From the NCBI RefSeq assembly GCF_001856685.1, contig NZ_CP017812.1, forward strand, positions 186,001-250,000: a stretch of DNA of 64,000 nucleotides, read 5' to 3'. Below the pieces are notes generated by a model. The model had not been told where the DNA came from. It did no database searches and saw only the letters and a program-made list of their open reading frames with translations. The DNA is from Boudabousia tangfeifanii (GTDB lineage Bacteria > Actinomycetota > Actinomycetes > Actinomycetales > Actinomycetaceae). This document shows positions 45,421-53,621 of the stretch, piece by piece. How positions within the stretch are numbered: the first letter of the stretch is position 1; every line of letters starts with the position of its first letter. Both the position numbers and the translations under genes were made by a program.

Positions 45421-46389
45421 TCAGATCAGCCCCTGTAGCTGGGTTTCTGCCGGGTGGGCAAGATCGGCGACGATCTGACCGTCACGCAGGACGAGGGCGC
45501 GATCCGCGAGTGCCGCCGCATGCAAATCGTGGGTAACCATCAGCACGGTTTGGCCAAGTTCATCAACACAGGAGCGCAGAACTTTCAGCACTTCGGCACT
45601 GGTTTTGGTATCGAGGTTACCGGTGGGCTCGTCCGCCACAATCAGCGCCGGCTTGGAGGCTAGGGCGCGGGCGAGAGCGACTCGCTGCTGTTGGCCGCCC
45701 GACATTTGGGCGGGACGGTGGCTGAGGCGATCACGCAAACCAAGTAGGTCAATGATGCCATCAACCCAAGCCTGATCTGGGCTTTGCTTGGCCAGCTGGA
45801 GGGGGAGCAGAATGTTTTGTTCGGCGCTCAAAGTGGGGACCAAGTTGAATGCCTGGAAAACGAAACCAATCTTTTCGGCGCGTAGCCGAGTCAACTGGTC
45901 GTCTTTCAACGCGGTTAGTTCGGTTCCAGCAAGTTGGATGGACCCGGAGTCGATGGTGTCGAGGCCGGCGAGGGCGTGCATCAAAGTTGATTTGCCGGAG
46001 CCAGATGGGCCAAGAATGGCCGTAAATTGGCCGACGGGGATGCTCACGCTGACACCTTTGAGGGCTTCCACCTTGGCTTCGCCCTTGCCGTAAGTTTTGT
46101 GCAGATTGGTGGCGTGCAAAGCAAGCGGACGCTGATCGGTTGGCCTTGCCGAGGTCGGATCCTGTGGGTTTCCTGGCTGCTTTGCCGAGGTCGGGGCAGT
46201 TGGGGATGGGACCGGGGCGTTGGCCTGCTGGACGGTCGGCTGGCTGGCCGAGGTCGGGGCGGCCGCTACTTGAGCGGCATTGGCCTGCTGACCCGCTGCT
46301 GGGGCTGGGGCGGTGGTCTGTGGCGCTGCGGCGGCGGCCGGCTCGGCGCGGTGTGACTGACGATTTGAGCTACGAGATGGAATGTTCAT
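45421..46389 (-). CDS. ABC transporter ATP-binding protein with N-terminal low-complexity extension
   Basis: A 322-residue MacB/LolD-like ATPase: GPSGSGKSTLMHALAG (Walker A), MSGGQQQRVALARAL (signature), LIVADEPTGNLD (Walker B), VLMVTHDLHAAAL (switch). The first 85 residues are Ala/Pro/Thr/Gln-rich and not part of the fold. That DNA holds three copies of GCCGAGGTCGG (46148, 46189, 46249), each read as a TSA-type peptide. It partners the 911-residue permease, one base beyond its stop. Its promoter carries the palindrome described at 46431-46466. Confidence 0.9.
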   Translation of the reverse strand: MNIPSRSSNRQSHRAEPAAAAAPQTTAPAPAAGQQANAAQVAAAPTSASQPTVQQANAPVPSPTAPTSAKQPGNPQDPTSARPTDQRPLALHATNLHKTYGKGEAKVEALKGVSVSIPVGQFTAILGPSGSGKSTLMHALAGLDTIDSGSIQLAGTELTALKDDQLTRLRAEKIGFVFQAFNLVPTLSAEQNILLPLQLAKQSPDQAWVDGIIDLLGLRDRLSHRPAQMSGGQQQRVALARALASKPALIVADEPTGNLDTKTSAEVLKVLRSCVDELGQTVLMVTHDLHAAALADRALVLRDGQIVADLAHPAETQLQGLI

Positions 46390-46430
46390 GTTTCTATTCT
46401 TTCAAGCTAATGGTGGTTTAGTTGCTCAGC

Positions 46431-46466
46431 CAGCTACCGAATTTTTGGTAGAGCTAGCTCTACCAT
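46431..46466. promoter_or_regulatory. Palindromic operator, copy 1
   Basis: CAGCTACCGAATTTTT is followed by the perfect 18-bp palindrome GGTAGAGCTAGCTCTACC (46447-46464). The palindrome begins 58 bases upstream of the ATPase start at 46389. CTACC/GGTAG half-sites occur three times in alternating orientation. A near-identical copy lies at 48949-48984. Confidence 0.75.
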
Positions 46467-46532
46467 CGAGCGGTTTTTGGTTGAAAATACGGCGTTTTGA
46501 GTTGGTGGGGTAGAGGTTACTTGAGATAGACG

Positions 46533-46571
46533 TGGCCGGCCGCGGGCAGCGTTTCCGCCCTCGGCCGGCCA
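46533..46571 (-). terminator. GC-rich hairpin after the second FtsX permease gene
   Basis: TGGCCGGCCGCGGGC (46533-46547) pairs with GCCCTCGGCCGGCCA (46557-46571) with one mismatch. There is no T-tract on the minus side, so termination strength is uncertain. The right arm includes CGCCCTCGGCC, a variant of the repeated DNA word. Confidence 0.55.
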
Positions 46572-46581
46572 ATAACTCTTT

Positions 46582-48003
46582 TTAGTCGTTGTTGCGAATT
46601 TGTTTAGCCAGCAGGTTCTTTTGCAGTTGGTTGAGGAGTAGCAGGATTCCTCCGGCAAGGGCAAAGGCAACTAGCATGACGCTCAGAACGGGTAGGTGAC
46701 TGACTTGGAAGGCGGCACTGCCCAGTGGGCTGGAGAGGAAAATGCCGAGTAGGTAGCCACTTCCGAGGCTGAAAGCGAGGGGCAGGAGCAATTCGATGGC
46801 TCGCACCTGGTTTAGCTGTTTGGGCAGCATCCCCATTTTGGTGAGGGCGCGAGTTTGCGGGGCGGCGCTAAGCACGTTCATTACTTGGCTCAGGGCGGTC
46901 AGCGTCAAACTGAGGACGATGGCGAAAGCCAAGGTAATTAACGCCCCGGTTTTGAGGTCTTCGCCGATCAGGATGGCCATTGGTTCTTGGGTTTCACCGC
47001 TGAAAGCAGTTACACCGATGGTCAGGACCATGGCAATAGTGACTAGCAGCGAGAGGCTGGAGATTTGGTACCAGGCGGCTTTTGGGTTGTCCATAATTCG
47101 ACGGCAGGCAATCAGCCCCTTGGGGCCAGAAAAAGATTTTCCCAAGAAAGCTAAAATCTGTAGGGCGTAGGGGCCCACGAGGTTATAGGCGCCGATCATT
47201 AGAGCCACAATCCCAATCATCCCGAGGGCAATCACAATTGGGGTATTGGCATTGTCCATCAAATGCCTAGAAATTAGCGGGAAAGCTACCAACATGGCAA
47301 CGAAGACGAAGAGTCGCCAGATTGCCACCGATTTGGGGGCGCTGCGTTTGGTCACCCCTAAGGGGCTGATGTGTACGCGCAACAGACCGGTGACTGTGGC
47401 CGAGGTGGTGATAGCCAACTGTGCCAGCCAAACGACGGCAACGAGTCGCCACGGCAGCATCATTTCACCGGTGGCAATCTGTTTGCCTTGGAAGCTGATC
47501 GCTTGCCAAAGGGGCAAACTCACTAGCCAAGCTCCGGTAGCTACTGCGAGACAAATCAGAGTTTGCACTAGCGCCAAAAACAGGGCGAGGCTGGTGACAT
47601 TCACTGCCGGCAACCCAAGTAGTCTGAGGGTAGCAAGGGTGCGTTCGCGGGCGCTCGCGCCCACTTTGGCGGCCGAGGACGCCAAACCGGTTAGCGGCAA
47701 CAGCAATAGGGTGCAAGCCACCAGCGCCAAAACCACATAAACTTGTGAAATTTCTTGGGTATTAGCGGCGAGTAGTTCCTCGTTTGAGCCACTGATTGAA
47801 TCTTTAATTACTTGAACTAATGGCGTTGGCACGTTGTGGGAACGCTGCACGAACATGTAGGTGCCGCTCGCCACGGTGAGGGCACAAAAAGCGGAAATGG
47901 TGTACGCCAAGGTGGTTAGGAAACCAATCAGTCCATGACGTTCATGCACTCCACCGCTTTCTAGGCGAAGAAAGATTTTTAGCGTGGTTCCGAAGTTATG
48001 CAC
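46582..48003 (-). CDS. FtsX-type ABC transporter permease
   Basis: A 473-residue membrane protein with about ten hydrophobic segments and little extracytoplasmic domain, of the FtsX-like type seen with two-component-linked drug/peptide ABC systems. ARERTLATLRLLGLPAVNV and TRALTKMGMLPKQLNQVRA are the two FtsX-like coupling segments. I start it at GTG 48003, with GGAGG upstream and an 8-base overlap with the ATPase; the longer in-frame extension would lie entirely inside the ATPase gene. Confidence 0.82.
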   Translation of the reverse strand: MHNFGTTLKIFLRLESGGVHERHGLIGFLTTLAYTISAFCALTVASGTYMFVQRSHNVPTPLVQVIKDSISGSNEELLAANTQEISQVYVVLALVACTLLLLPLTGLASSAAKVGASARERTLATLRLLGLPAVNVTSLALFLALVQTLICLAVATGAWLVSLPLWQAISFQGKQIATGEMMLPWRLVAVVWLAQLAITTSATVTGLLRVHISPLGVTKRSAPKSVAIWRLFVFVAMLVAFPLISRHLMDNANTPIVIALGMIGIVALMIGAYNLVGPYALQILAFLGKSFSGPKGLIACRRIMDNPKAAWYQISSLSLLVTIAMVLTIGVTAFSGETQEPMAILIGEDLKTGALITLAFAIVLSLTLTALSQVMNVLSAAPQTRALTKMGMLPKQLNQVRAIELLLPLAFSLGSGYLLGIFLSSPLGSAAFQVSHLPVLSVMLVAFALAGGILLLLNQLQKNLLAKQIRNND

Positions 48004-48907
48004 GGGGAGCCTCCAGCGGGAAGTTTCCTGCGGGGTGTGCTCCCGGCATGGGGGTTTGTGCCCATGGTGCTTGGCCGGCAGGCGGGTATTGTCCGGAAAG
48101 TGGAGTTTGACCCGTAAAGTTTGGCTGCCCAGTAGTGGGACTTTGGCCGACAGGAAGAGTTTGCCCCGCAAATGCTTCGTGAGCTTCCGCGGTGGGACGT
48201 GCTTGTGGACGGTTCGAATCAGCGTGGATCATGCCGTCACGAATTTCGATGACGCGATCGCACCAGGCAGCCACGGCACTATCGTGGGTGACTACAACCA
48301 GAGTGGTGCCGTGCAAGCGAGCCATCGAGGTTAGTACCTGCATCACTTCCTGCCCGGTAGCTTGGTCGAGGGCGCCCGTGGGTTCGTCGGCAAAGATTAC
48401 CGCCGGACGGCAAATCAGGGCACGGGCGAGGGCGACTCGCTGTGCCTGACCACCGGAGAGGGTGCCCAATCGTCGGGTCCCTAAACCGCCAAGCCCCAAC
48501 TGGCCTAAGAGCTCATTTGCTGCCCGGTAGGCGCTTTCACGATTTTCGCCGGCAAGCAGGGCCGGAAGAGCCACATTTTCTTCCAAACTAAGTTCGGGAA
48601 GGAGCTGGCCATCTTGAAAAACGAAACCGATTTGCTTCATGCGTAGCAGGCTGCGCTGGCGATCGGAAAGATTACTAACCTCTTGTTTGCCCAGGAAAAT
48701 GCGACCGCCCTCGGGAAGCAGGATCCCAGAAAGGCAATGCAACAGGGTGCTTTTACCGGAGGCGGACGGACCCATAATGGCGAGTCTCTGGCCGGCGGGA
48801 ATCTCCAAGGTGATAGAGCGCAGGACCTGCATTTGACCGTAGAACTTGTCCACATTCTCGGCGAAGATGGGCTGTGCATTCACAGGGCTAAGGTTACGAT
48901 TGTTCAT
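47996..48907 (-). CDS. ABC transporter ATP-binding protein with Gly/Gln/Pro-rich tail
   Basis: A 303-residue ATPase partnering the 473-residue permease. GPSASGKSTLLHCL (Walker A), LSGGQAQRVALARAL (signature), VIFADEPTGALD (Walker B) and LVVVTHDSAVAAW (switch) are intact. After about residue 230 an unusual tail of degenerate GQxPxxGQ-type repeats extends to the end. It diverges from the histidine kinase gene, with the second palindromic operator between them; the palindrome begins 58 bases upstream of this start. Confidence 0.9.
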   Translation of the reverse strand: MNNRNLSPVNAQPIFAENVDKFYGQMQVLRSITLEIPAGQRLAIMGPSASGKSTLLHCLSGILLPEGGRIFLGKQEVSNLSDRQRSLLRMKQIGFVFQDGQLLPELSLEENVALPALLAGENRESAYRAANELLGQLGLGGLGTRRLGTLSGGQAQRVALARALICRPAVIFADEPTGALDQATGQEVMQVLTSMARLHGTTLVVVTHDSAVAAWCDRVIEIRDGMIHADSNRPQARPTAEAHEAFAGQTLPVGQSPTTGQPNFTGQTPLSGQYPPAGQAPWAQTPMPGAHPAGNFPLEAPRA

Positions 48908-48948
48908 ATAACTATTGTCCGTGATTATGCGTGGAAAAGGGCTTCAGC

Positions 48949-48984
48949 CAGCTACCGAATTTAAGGTAGAGCTAGCTCTACCAT
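48949..48984. promoter_or_regulatory. Palindromic operator, copy 2, in the divergent ABC/two-component promoter
   Basis: CAGCTACCGAATTTAA is followed by GGTAGAGCTAGCTCTACC (48965-48982). It matches copy 1 except for two central bases (AA for TT). It starts 58 bases from the ABC ATPase start, as copy 1 does, and ends 22 bases before the kinase ATG, so it could control both directions. Confidence 0.75.
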
Positions 48985-49004
48985 GCAGTTTTGAAGGAGC
49001 AGCT

Positions 49005-50435
49005 ATGACGCCGTCGGCCAAAAAGCCTGAAACTGTGCGGGTTTCGGATGCCCGTCAGGCTGCACAGGTTTCGGATGCCCGCCCTCGGTACGAGCTGCGG
49101 GAATGGTGGGGCAGGGCCGGCTGGTTCTCGTGGTTGGTAATGCCGATTTTGGTGACCCTCTGGGCGTGGTGGTTCCTCTTTTGGGGGTTGCTACTTTGGC
49201 CGTTATTGCCTTGGGTGGCTCGCCGGGCGCATTTGGCGTGGTTGCGGATTCTTCGTTTGGGTGCGCGTTGGCGCCCCTCACTTACCTCGATGGTTTCACA
49301 GTTTTTGCGCGACCTCGATCCTAGCCTTTCGCAGGCTGATCCCACTTTGGCGGTCACTGACACGAAAACTATGACTGCTCAGTTGGGGCGACCCAAAGGG
49401 CGCACATTAAGCCAAACTAGGTGGTTTTGGCAGGCGTATTCGGCGGACATTTTGCCGCTCAGCACTTGGATAATGACTCTCCTGGTGGTGGCGGTTCAAG
49501 TACTGACGGTGGTTTTGGCCTTGTGGCCGGGCGAGGCGATTGTGCGTTCTCTCGAGCCTTTCTTGGGGGATTGGTTGGGGTTGAGCGACGCCTCGGTGGG
49601 ACAAACTTTTTGGGCTTTCTACCTGTTGATTATTTGGTGGCTGGTCGAGGTCTTTTTCTTGTCACTGTTGGCGGTGACATGGTTTGGGCTACAGCCAACG
49701 ACAAACTCGACTTCCGCACTGTTGGAAATTCAGGCTTCCCGTCGCGCAATCGTGGACGCTTTTGAGATCGAGCGTCGCCGGATTGAACGTGATTTACATG
49801 ATGGGGCGCAACAGTTTTTGGTGGCCTCGGCGATGAAAGTGGGCGAGGCTGAATTGATGCTTCAGATGGCCGGTGCGCAGCCAGAATCCTCGGCCGAGCT
49901 CGTGTCGCAGGCCAGTAAACTTTTGCGCGAATCGCAAGACACCACTGAAGAAGCGCTGGTTGCTTTGCGACGTACGGTGCGCGGGGTACATTTGCAGGTG
50001 CTGGTGGACCGCGGGTTGGAAGCAGCCGTGCGTGATGTGGCGGCGCGTAGTGCTAACCCAGTGACTGTGCATGTGCCGCACTCGCTACCCAGCTTGCCGC
50101 CTGGGGTTGAAGCGGCGGGCTTCTATGTGGTTAGTGAGGCGCTGACTAATGCGCACAAGTATGCGCCAGGAGCACCCGTTTCAATACTTTTGACGGTGGA
50201 TACTCATCTGCGCATTTCGGTGGTGGATGAGGGTCCAGGTGGGGCTCGCCCAACCAATCATGGTGGCCTGTCAGGGCTGGTGCAGCGTTTGGAAACTTTC
50301 GGCGGTCATTTGCGGATTGTTTCCCCGATTGGCGGACCCACTCAGATTTTGGCTGAGATCCCGCTCTTGGTGGATCAAGGGCAAGCCACCATTGCGGCCG
50401 ACCTGGCTGTTTGGGCAAATCCGGACTTGCATTAA
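49005..50435 (+). CDS. Sensor histidine kinase (HisKA_3 family)
   Basis: A 476-residue membrane sensor. Two pairs of hydrophobic helices (about 38-75 and 150-225) surround a short cytosolic loop. The phosphoacceptor His lies in RRRIERDLHDGAQQFLV near residue 263. The ATPase part has EALTNAHKYAPGA (N box) and DEGPGGARPTNHGGLSGLVQR (G boxes). I start it at the ATG at 49005 (AAGGAG upstream); a longer frame would include the operator. It is followed by its response regulator, and probably senses envelope stress or an antimicrobial agent handled by the ABC systems. Confidence 0.92.
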   Translation: MTPSAKKPETVRVSDARQAAQVSDARPRYELREWWGRAGWFSWLVMPILVTLWAWWFLFWGLLLWPLLPWVARRAHLAWLRILRLGARWRPSLTSMVSQFLRDLDPSLSQADPTLAVTDTKTMTAQLGRPKGRTLSQTRWFWQAYSADILPLSTWIMTLLVVAVQVLTVVLALWPGEAIVRSLEPFLGDWLGLSDASVGQTFWAFYLLIIWWLVEVFFLSLLAVTWFGLQPTTNSTSALLEIQASRRAIVDAFEIERRRIERDLHDGAQQFLVASAMKVGEAELMLQMAGAQPESSAELVSQASKLLRESQDTTEEALVALRRTVRGVHLQVLVDRGLEAAVRDVAARSANPVTVHVPHSLPSLPPGVEAAGFYVVSEALTNAHKYAPGAPVSILLTVDTHLRISVVDEGPGGARPTNHGGLSGLVQRLETFGGHLRIVSPIGGPTQILAEIPLLVDQGQATIAADLAVWANPDLH

Positions 50436-50498
50436 CTGTTAGATTCTCGTCCCAATATTTGGCATAGACTTGAGGCGATACGACTTGAAGGAGGCAAG

Positions 50499-51176
50499 AT
50501 GCGGCTAATCATTGCGGATGACGCCAGTTTGCTACGCGAAGGACTAGTGGGACTGCTCGAACGTCTGGGAAACGAAGTGATTGCTCAGGTCGAGGACGCT
50601 ACCGCGTTAGAAGCGGCAGTGGAAGCTGCTGCCAACAGTGAAGCAGGGCTGCCTGATGTGGTGATTACTGATGTTCGCATGCCCCCAAACATGCGCGATG
50701 ACGGCATCGTGACTGCAGTGAAATTGCGGGAAAAGTACCCGCATCTGTCGTTGATGATTCTTTCGCAATATGTGGCCAGCGAGTATGCTGCTTCCCTCTT
50801 TACTGAACGAGATAGCGGTTCTGGCGGCCTCGGCTATCTGCTAAAAGATCGAGTCTCGCGGGTGGCCGACTTTGTCCAGTCCCTACAAGTGGTCGCCGCT
50901 GGGGGAGTCGTGGTTGACCCCGAGGTTGCCACCCAACTTATCGCCGGCAAAAACCACCGGTTGGGCGGACTCACCCCGCGGGAAAAAGAAGTGCTAGAAA
51001 TGATGGCTCAAGGTCTATCAAACACCCAAATCGGCGAGAAACTATTTCTTTCACCGGCCGCAGTTTCTAAACATGTGGCCAATGTGTTCATGAAACTTGG
51101 TCTTGGGCCTGGGGAAGATAACCGTCGAGTCCGCGCCGTCCTCGCCTACCTTTCCGCCACCAACGCCCCTTGGTAG
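50499..51176 (+). CDS. Response regulator, NarL/LuxR type
   Basis: A 225-residue regulator. The receiver domain (1-125) starts MRLIIADDASLLREGL with acidic-pocket residues and the phosphoacceptor in VVITDVRMPP near residue 58. A C-terminal LuxR-type helix-turn-helix (about 155-220) reads GLTPREKEVLEMMAQGLSNT. AAGGAGGC precedes the ATG. It is the natural candidate to bind the two palindromic operators. Confidence 0.93.
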   Translation: MRLIIADDASLLREGLVGLLERLGNEVIAQVEDATALEAAVEAAANSEAGLPDVVITDVRMPPNMRDDGIVTAVKLREKYPHLSLMILSQYVASEYAASLFTERDSGSGGLGYLLKDRVSRVADFVQSLQVVAAGGVVVDPEVATQLIAGKNHRLGGLTPREKEVLEMMAQGLSNTQIGEKLFLSPAAVSKHVANVFMKLGLGPGEDNRRVRAVLAYLSATNAPW

Positions 51177-51183
51177 GAAGACC

Positions 51184-51375
51184 ATGATGGATAGAGCCAA
51201 AGTTGCGGTTTTACTGCTTTTGGGGTTTTGGCTGCTCATGTTTGCCCCGTTGGCAACCGCCGTTTTCGATACTCCCAGCGTGCTAAGAACCATTTTGTTT
51301 GTGGTTGCGAATATTGCTTATCTTGGGGTGGTCTGGTTCTTCGCCAAAAAGATGAAAGTATTTGAAAATGAATAA
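51184..51375 (+). CDS. Small two-helix membrane protein
   Basis: A 63-residue protein with two hydrophobic helices (about 7-27 and 36-55), a basic linker and a charged end. The ATG at 51184 has GGAAGACC upstream and lies 7 bases after the response regulator stop, so it is probably co-transcribed with the two-component genes. No family recognised; it could modulate the kinase. The longer frame from 51097 overlaps the regulator and is rejected. Confidence 0.65.
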   Translation: MMDRAKVAVLLLLGFWLLMFAPLATAVFDTPSVLRTILFVVANIAYLGVVWFFAKKMKVFENE

Positions 51376-51446
51376 TGAGTGTCTACAGATGAAAACGTAC
51401 TCATATTCGTTAACACTTTAGAATTTAGTTAATAATTAATGTCGCA

Positions 51447-51461
51447 ACAACAATATGTTGT
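51447..51461. promoter_or_regulatory. Short inverted repeat upstream of the 36-residue ORF
   Basis: ACAACA-ATA-TGTTGT lies in an AT-rich gap about 105 bases before the small ORF. It is a possible operator; nothing else in 51376-51565 stands out apart from the strong ribosome-binding site. Confidence 0.3.
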
Positions 51462-51565
51462 GGTTCTGTGTTTGACACGCGGCAAGATATAGTGGTTTTT
51501 GTTGGATGGTGGAGTATAGTAACTCGAGTCAGATTTCTTCAATGAATTTTGAAAGGAGGTGTCTC

Positions 51566-51676
51566 ATGTCAAAAGGAAAGCAAAGCGGAGTTTACCGCTC
51601 GGCTATAACAGGTAGGTTTGTGTCAAGCCGATACGGTAAATCCCATCCAAAAACTACTGTAAAGGAATCAAAGTAG
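51566..51676 (+). CDS. 36-residue basic small protein
   Basis: A short ORF preceded by an almost ideal AAAGGAGGTG, 6 bases before the ATG. The peptide starts MSKGKQSGVYRSAITGRFVS and ends SHPKTTVKESK. The pattern YRSxxTGRFV...YxxxHPxTTVxE recurs, from memory, in many short uncharacterised bacterial proteins, which supports a real gene. It is basic (about ten Lys/Arg) with no membrane segment. The function is unknown. A hairpin follows, making a compact monocistronic unit in an AT-rich stretch. Confidence 0.75.
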   Translation: MSKGKQSGVYRSAITGRFVSSRYGKSHPKTTVKESK

Positions 51677-51702
51677 TGAGTGATTCATGTAGTTTTTACA
51701 TT

Positions 51703-51750
51703 TAGAGAGAGGGGAGTGGATGCATTTGCTTCCACTCTCTTCTTCTTTAA
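51703..51750 (+). terminator. Terminator after the 36-residue ORF
   Basis: GAGTGGA pairs with TCCACTC, extended by AGAG/CTCT with a small bulge, followed by TTCTTCTTT. Confidence 0.6.
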
Positions 51751-51837
51751 TAAAGAATCGTGCAAGTGAGTAAAAAAGTCAAACTAATGTTGTTATATTA
51801 ACGATTTTCGGGTGAAAGCTTCCCGCTCGGACTAGGG

Positions 51838-52554
51838 GTGAAATATTTGAAAGTCCAATTTGATTTGCATGCTTTGGCGGAACCGAAGCATGCGGCTTTT
51901 AATGCCAAGCTGGTGCCCACTTTAGATCCTGCGCGATTTTTGGGCATTCGCATGGGTAACCTGCGGCAACTTGTCAAAGATTTGCTGGGTGCCGATCGAG
52001 AAAATAGCACCGAGGTGGTGCCCGCTTTCTTGACTACGCTTCCGCACCGGTTTGTGGAAGAAGATATTTTGCACATGCTATTGCTTAACGAGCAGAAAAA
52101 CTACGACCTTTGGGCCGAACAAATCACCGATTTTCTGCCATTCTTGGATAACTGGATGGTGGTGGACGCCCTCGGCCCAAAAATCCTGAAAATACATTCG
52201 GCCGATCTACTGAAATTGGCGCAAACTTGGCTCGATGATGAGCGGACCTATGTGCGACGCCTTGGCGTGGTGGCACACCTGCTAATGCTGCGAAAAGTCG
52301 GGGCCGCCACCGCTGAGGTCACCCGAATCGCTCACTTATCTAGCGACGAGTACTACGTTAATATGGCTGCTGGCTGGTACCTACAGGCCGCATTCGAACG
52401 CTACCCAGAACTGGTCCGGGAACTGCTGGCCGAGGACGAACAAGTGGGCGTCCCCGTGCGCCAGCTAGCTTTGCGGAAAATCTGTGAAAGCCGCAAAACC
52501 CCGCCCGCAGACCTAGCCTGGGCAAAGGAACTACGGCAGAAAACTAAAGCTTAG
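51838..52554 (+). CDS. DNA alkylation repair protein (AlkD-like HEAT-repeat glycosylase)
   Basis: A 238-residue all-helical protein. EEDILHMLLLNEQKNYDLWAE, the helix FLPFLDNWMVVDALGPKIL and the helix WLDDERTYVRRLGVVAHL follow AlkC/AlkD-like HEAT-repeat DNA glycosylases, which remove alkylated bases by a non-flipping mechanism. The conserved aromatic/Asp positions around DNWMVVD and VRRLGVV appear kept. It starts at GTG 51838 with a weak upstream site, so the start is uncertain. It is convergent with the next gene. Confidence 0.8.
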   Translation: MKYLKVQFDLHALAEPKHAAFNAKLVPTLDPARFLGIRMGNLRQLVKDLLGADRENSTEVVPAFLTTLPHRFVEEDILHMLLLNEQKNYDLWAEQITDFLPFLDNWMVVDALGPKILKIHSADLLKLAQTWLDDERTYVRRLGVVAHLLMLRKVGAATAEVTRIAHLSSDEYYVNMAAGWYLQAAFERYPELVRELLAEDEQVGVPVRQLALRKICESRKTPPADLAWAKELRQKTKA

Positions 52555-52597
52555 AATTGCTCAAGCGGCACCAGGCTAGGCAGCTCAAGCAAGCACC

Positions 52598-53491
52598 TTA
52601 GTCCTTTTCTTTGGGATCGTTAGCGCCACTAATGTCGCCGAAATCTTCCCGGAATTCACCAGTGTCTTTCAGCAGTTGCAAGCAGGCATCATAGTTATCC
52701 TCACGGCATGCCTCGACCAGTTTCTGGTCCACATTCTTTAGCGGTTCCGCATTGGGATCCTTAACCTTGCTGGCCATCAGGTGTGCTAGCAGACCGTAAC
52801 CCAGTACGGTTTGGCGCTTACAGGCGGCCTCGTTTCCCTCCGAGCATTGGCGAGTTAGAAGAGCTGACCACCAGTCGTCACCGTGCATCGCCATATTGGT
52901 TGAACCCATACAGAGCTTGAATAGGAAATCGTCCGGCTCTAACTTATCGAGCTTTGGTTCGCACAGTTTTGCCAAGTAAGGATTTCGGGCGGCCGCGTCC
53001 ATCTCAGAAGGAACACCAGCCTCCTTCGCATACGGCAAAACCGCAGTCTTGGGAGTCATAGGTTTAATTCCCCAACGCTTAATGAAGGCATCATCCACCG
53101 CTTCCATCGCCCGCAACTGATCCTCGAAGGCGAACGGGGTCGCCCCAATCATCGGCATTTCATGAGTTTCCGCATTACGTTCGGTGGCCTTGCCAGAACG
53201 AGGAAGCTGAATCGTATCCGCTGAAGTTCCCTCGTCAGGAGTTGGCTGCTTGCCATCCTCGCCCTCGGAAGTGGGGGCTTCGGCAGTCGGAGTTGTCGGG
53301 GGAGCTGGGGTTTCGCTGATCGAGGGCGCTGGTGCTGGTGCAATCGGGGGCGCAGCAACAGAATCCTTGCCAAAAGATTCACCCTGGGAATAGCCGAAAC
53401 GCCAAGCGCCAAACAAGGCAGCCAAAACCACGGCCGCTAACAACAGATATAACCAAACAAGTTTCGAAGTCGATTTTTCGTTCTGATCCAT
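52598..53491 (-). CDS. Membrane-anchored extracytoplasmic protein, unknown family
   Basis: A 297-residue protein with one N-terminal helix (KLVWLYLLLAAVVLAALFGAW) and a Pro/Ala/Thr/Glu linker (about 45-100). The C-terminal domain (about 110-285) has six Cys spaced in CEPKLDK...FKLCMG, QCSEGNEAAC and CREDNYDAC. The Cys pattern resembles Sel1-like or disulfide-linked helical repeats, but I cannot assign it. AAGGAGGC lies 5 bases before the ATG. Confidence 0.75.
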   Translation of the reverse strand: MDQNEKSTSKLVWLYLLLAAVVLAALFGAWRFGYSQGESFGKDSVAAPPIAPAPAPSISETPAPPTTPTAEAPTSEGEDGKQPTPDEGTSADTIQLPRSGKATERNAETHEMPMIGATPFAFEDQLRAMEAVDDAFIKRWGIKPMTPKTAVLPYAKEAGVPSEMDAAARNPYLAKLCEPKLDKLEPDDFLFKLCMGSTNMAMHGDDWWSALLTRQCSEGNEAACKRQTVLGYGLLAHLMASKVKDPNAEPLKNVDQKLVEACREDNYDACLQLLKDTGEFREDFGDISGANDPKEKD

Positions 53492-53621
53492 CGTTGCCTC
53501 CTTAAAATTGAACGATCACCAAGAACTAAAAGAACCTCGGTGGAGAGGCATCCACGAGAAGGTTGACGCCTCCTTGGACCTACAATTCTACTCGAAAGTA
53601 GCTTTCGTCACAGAAAAGGGG

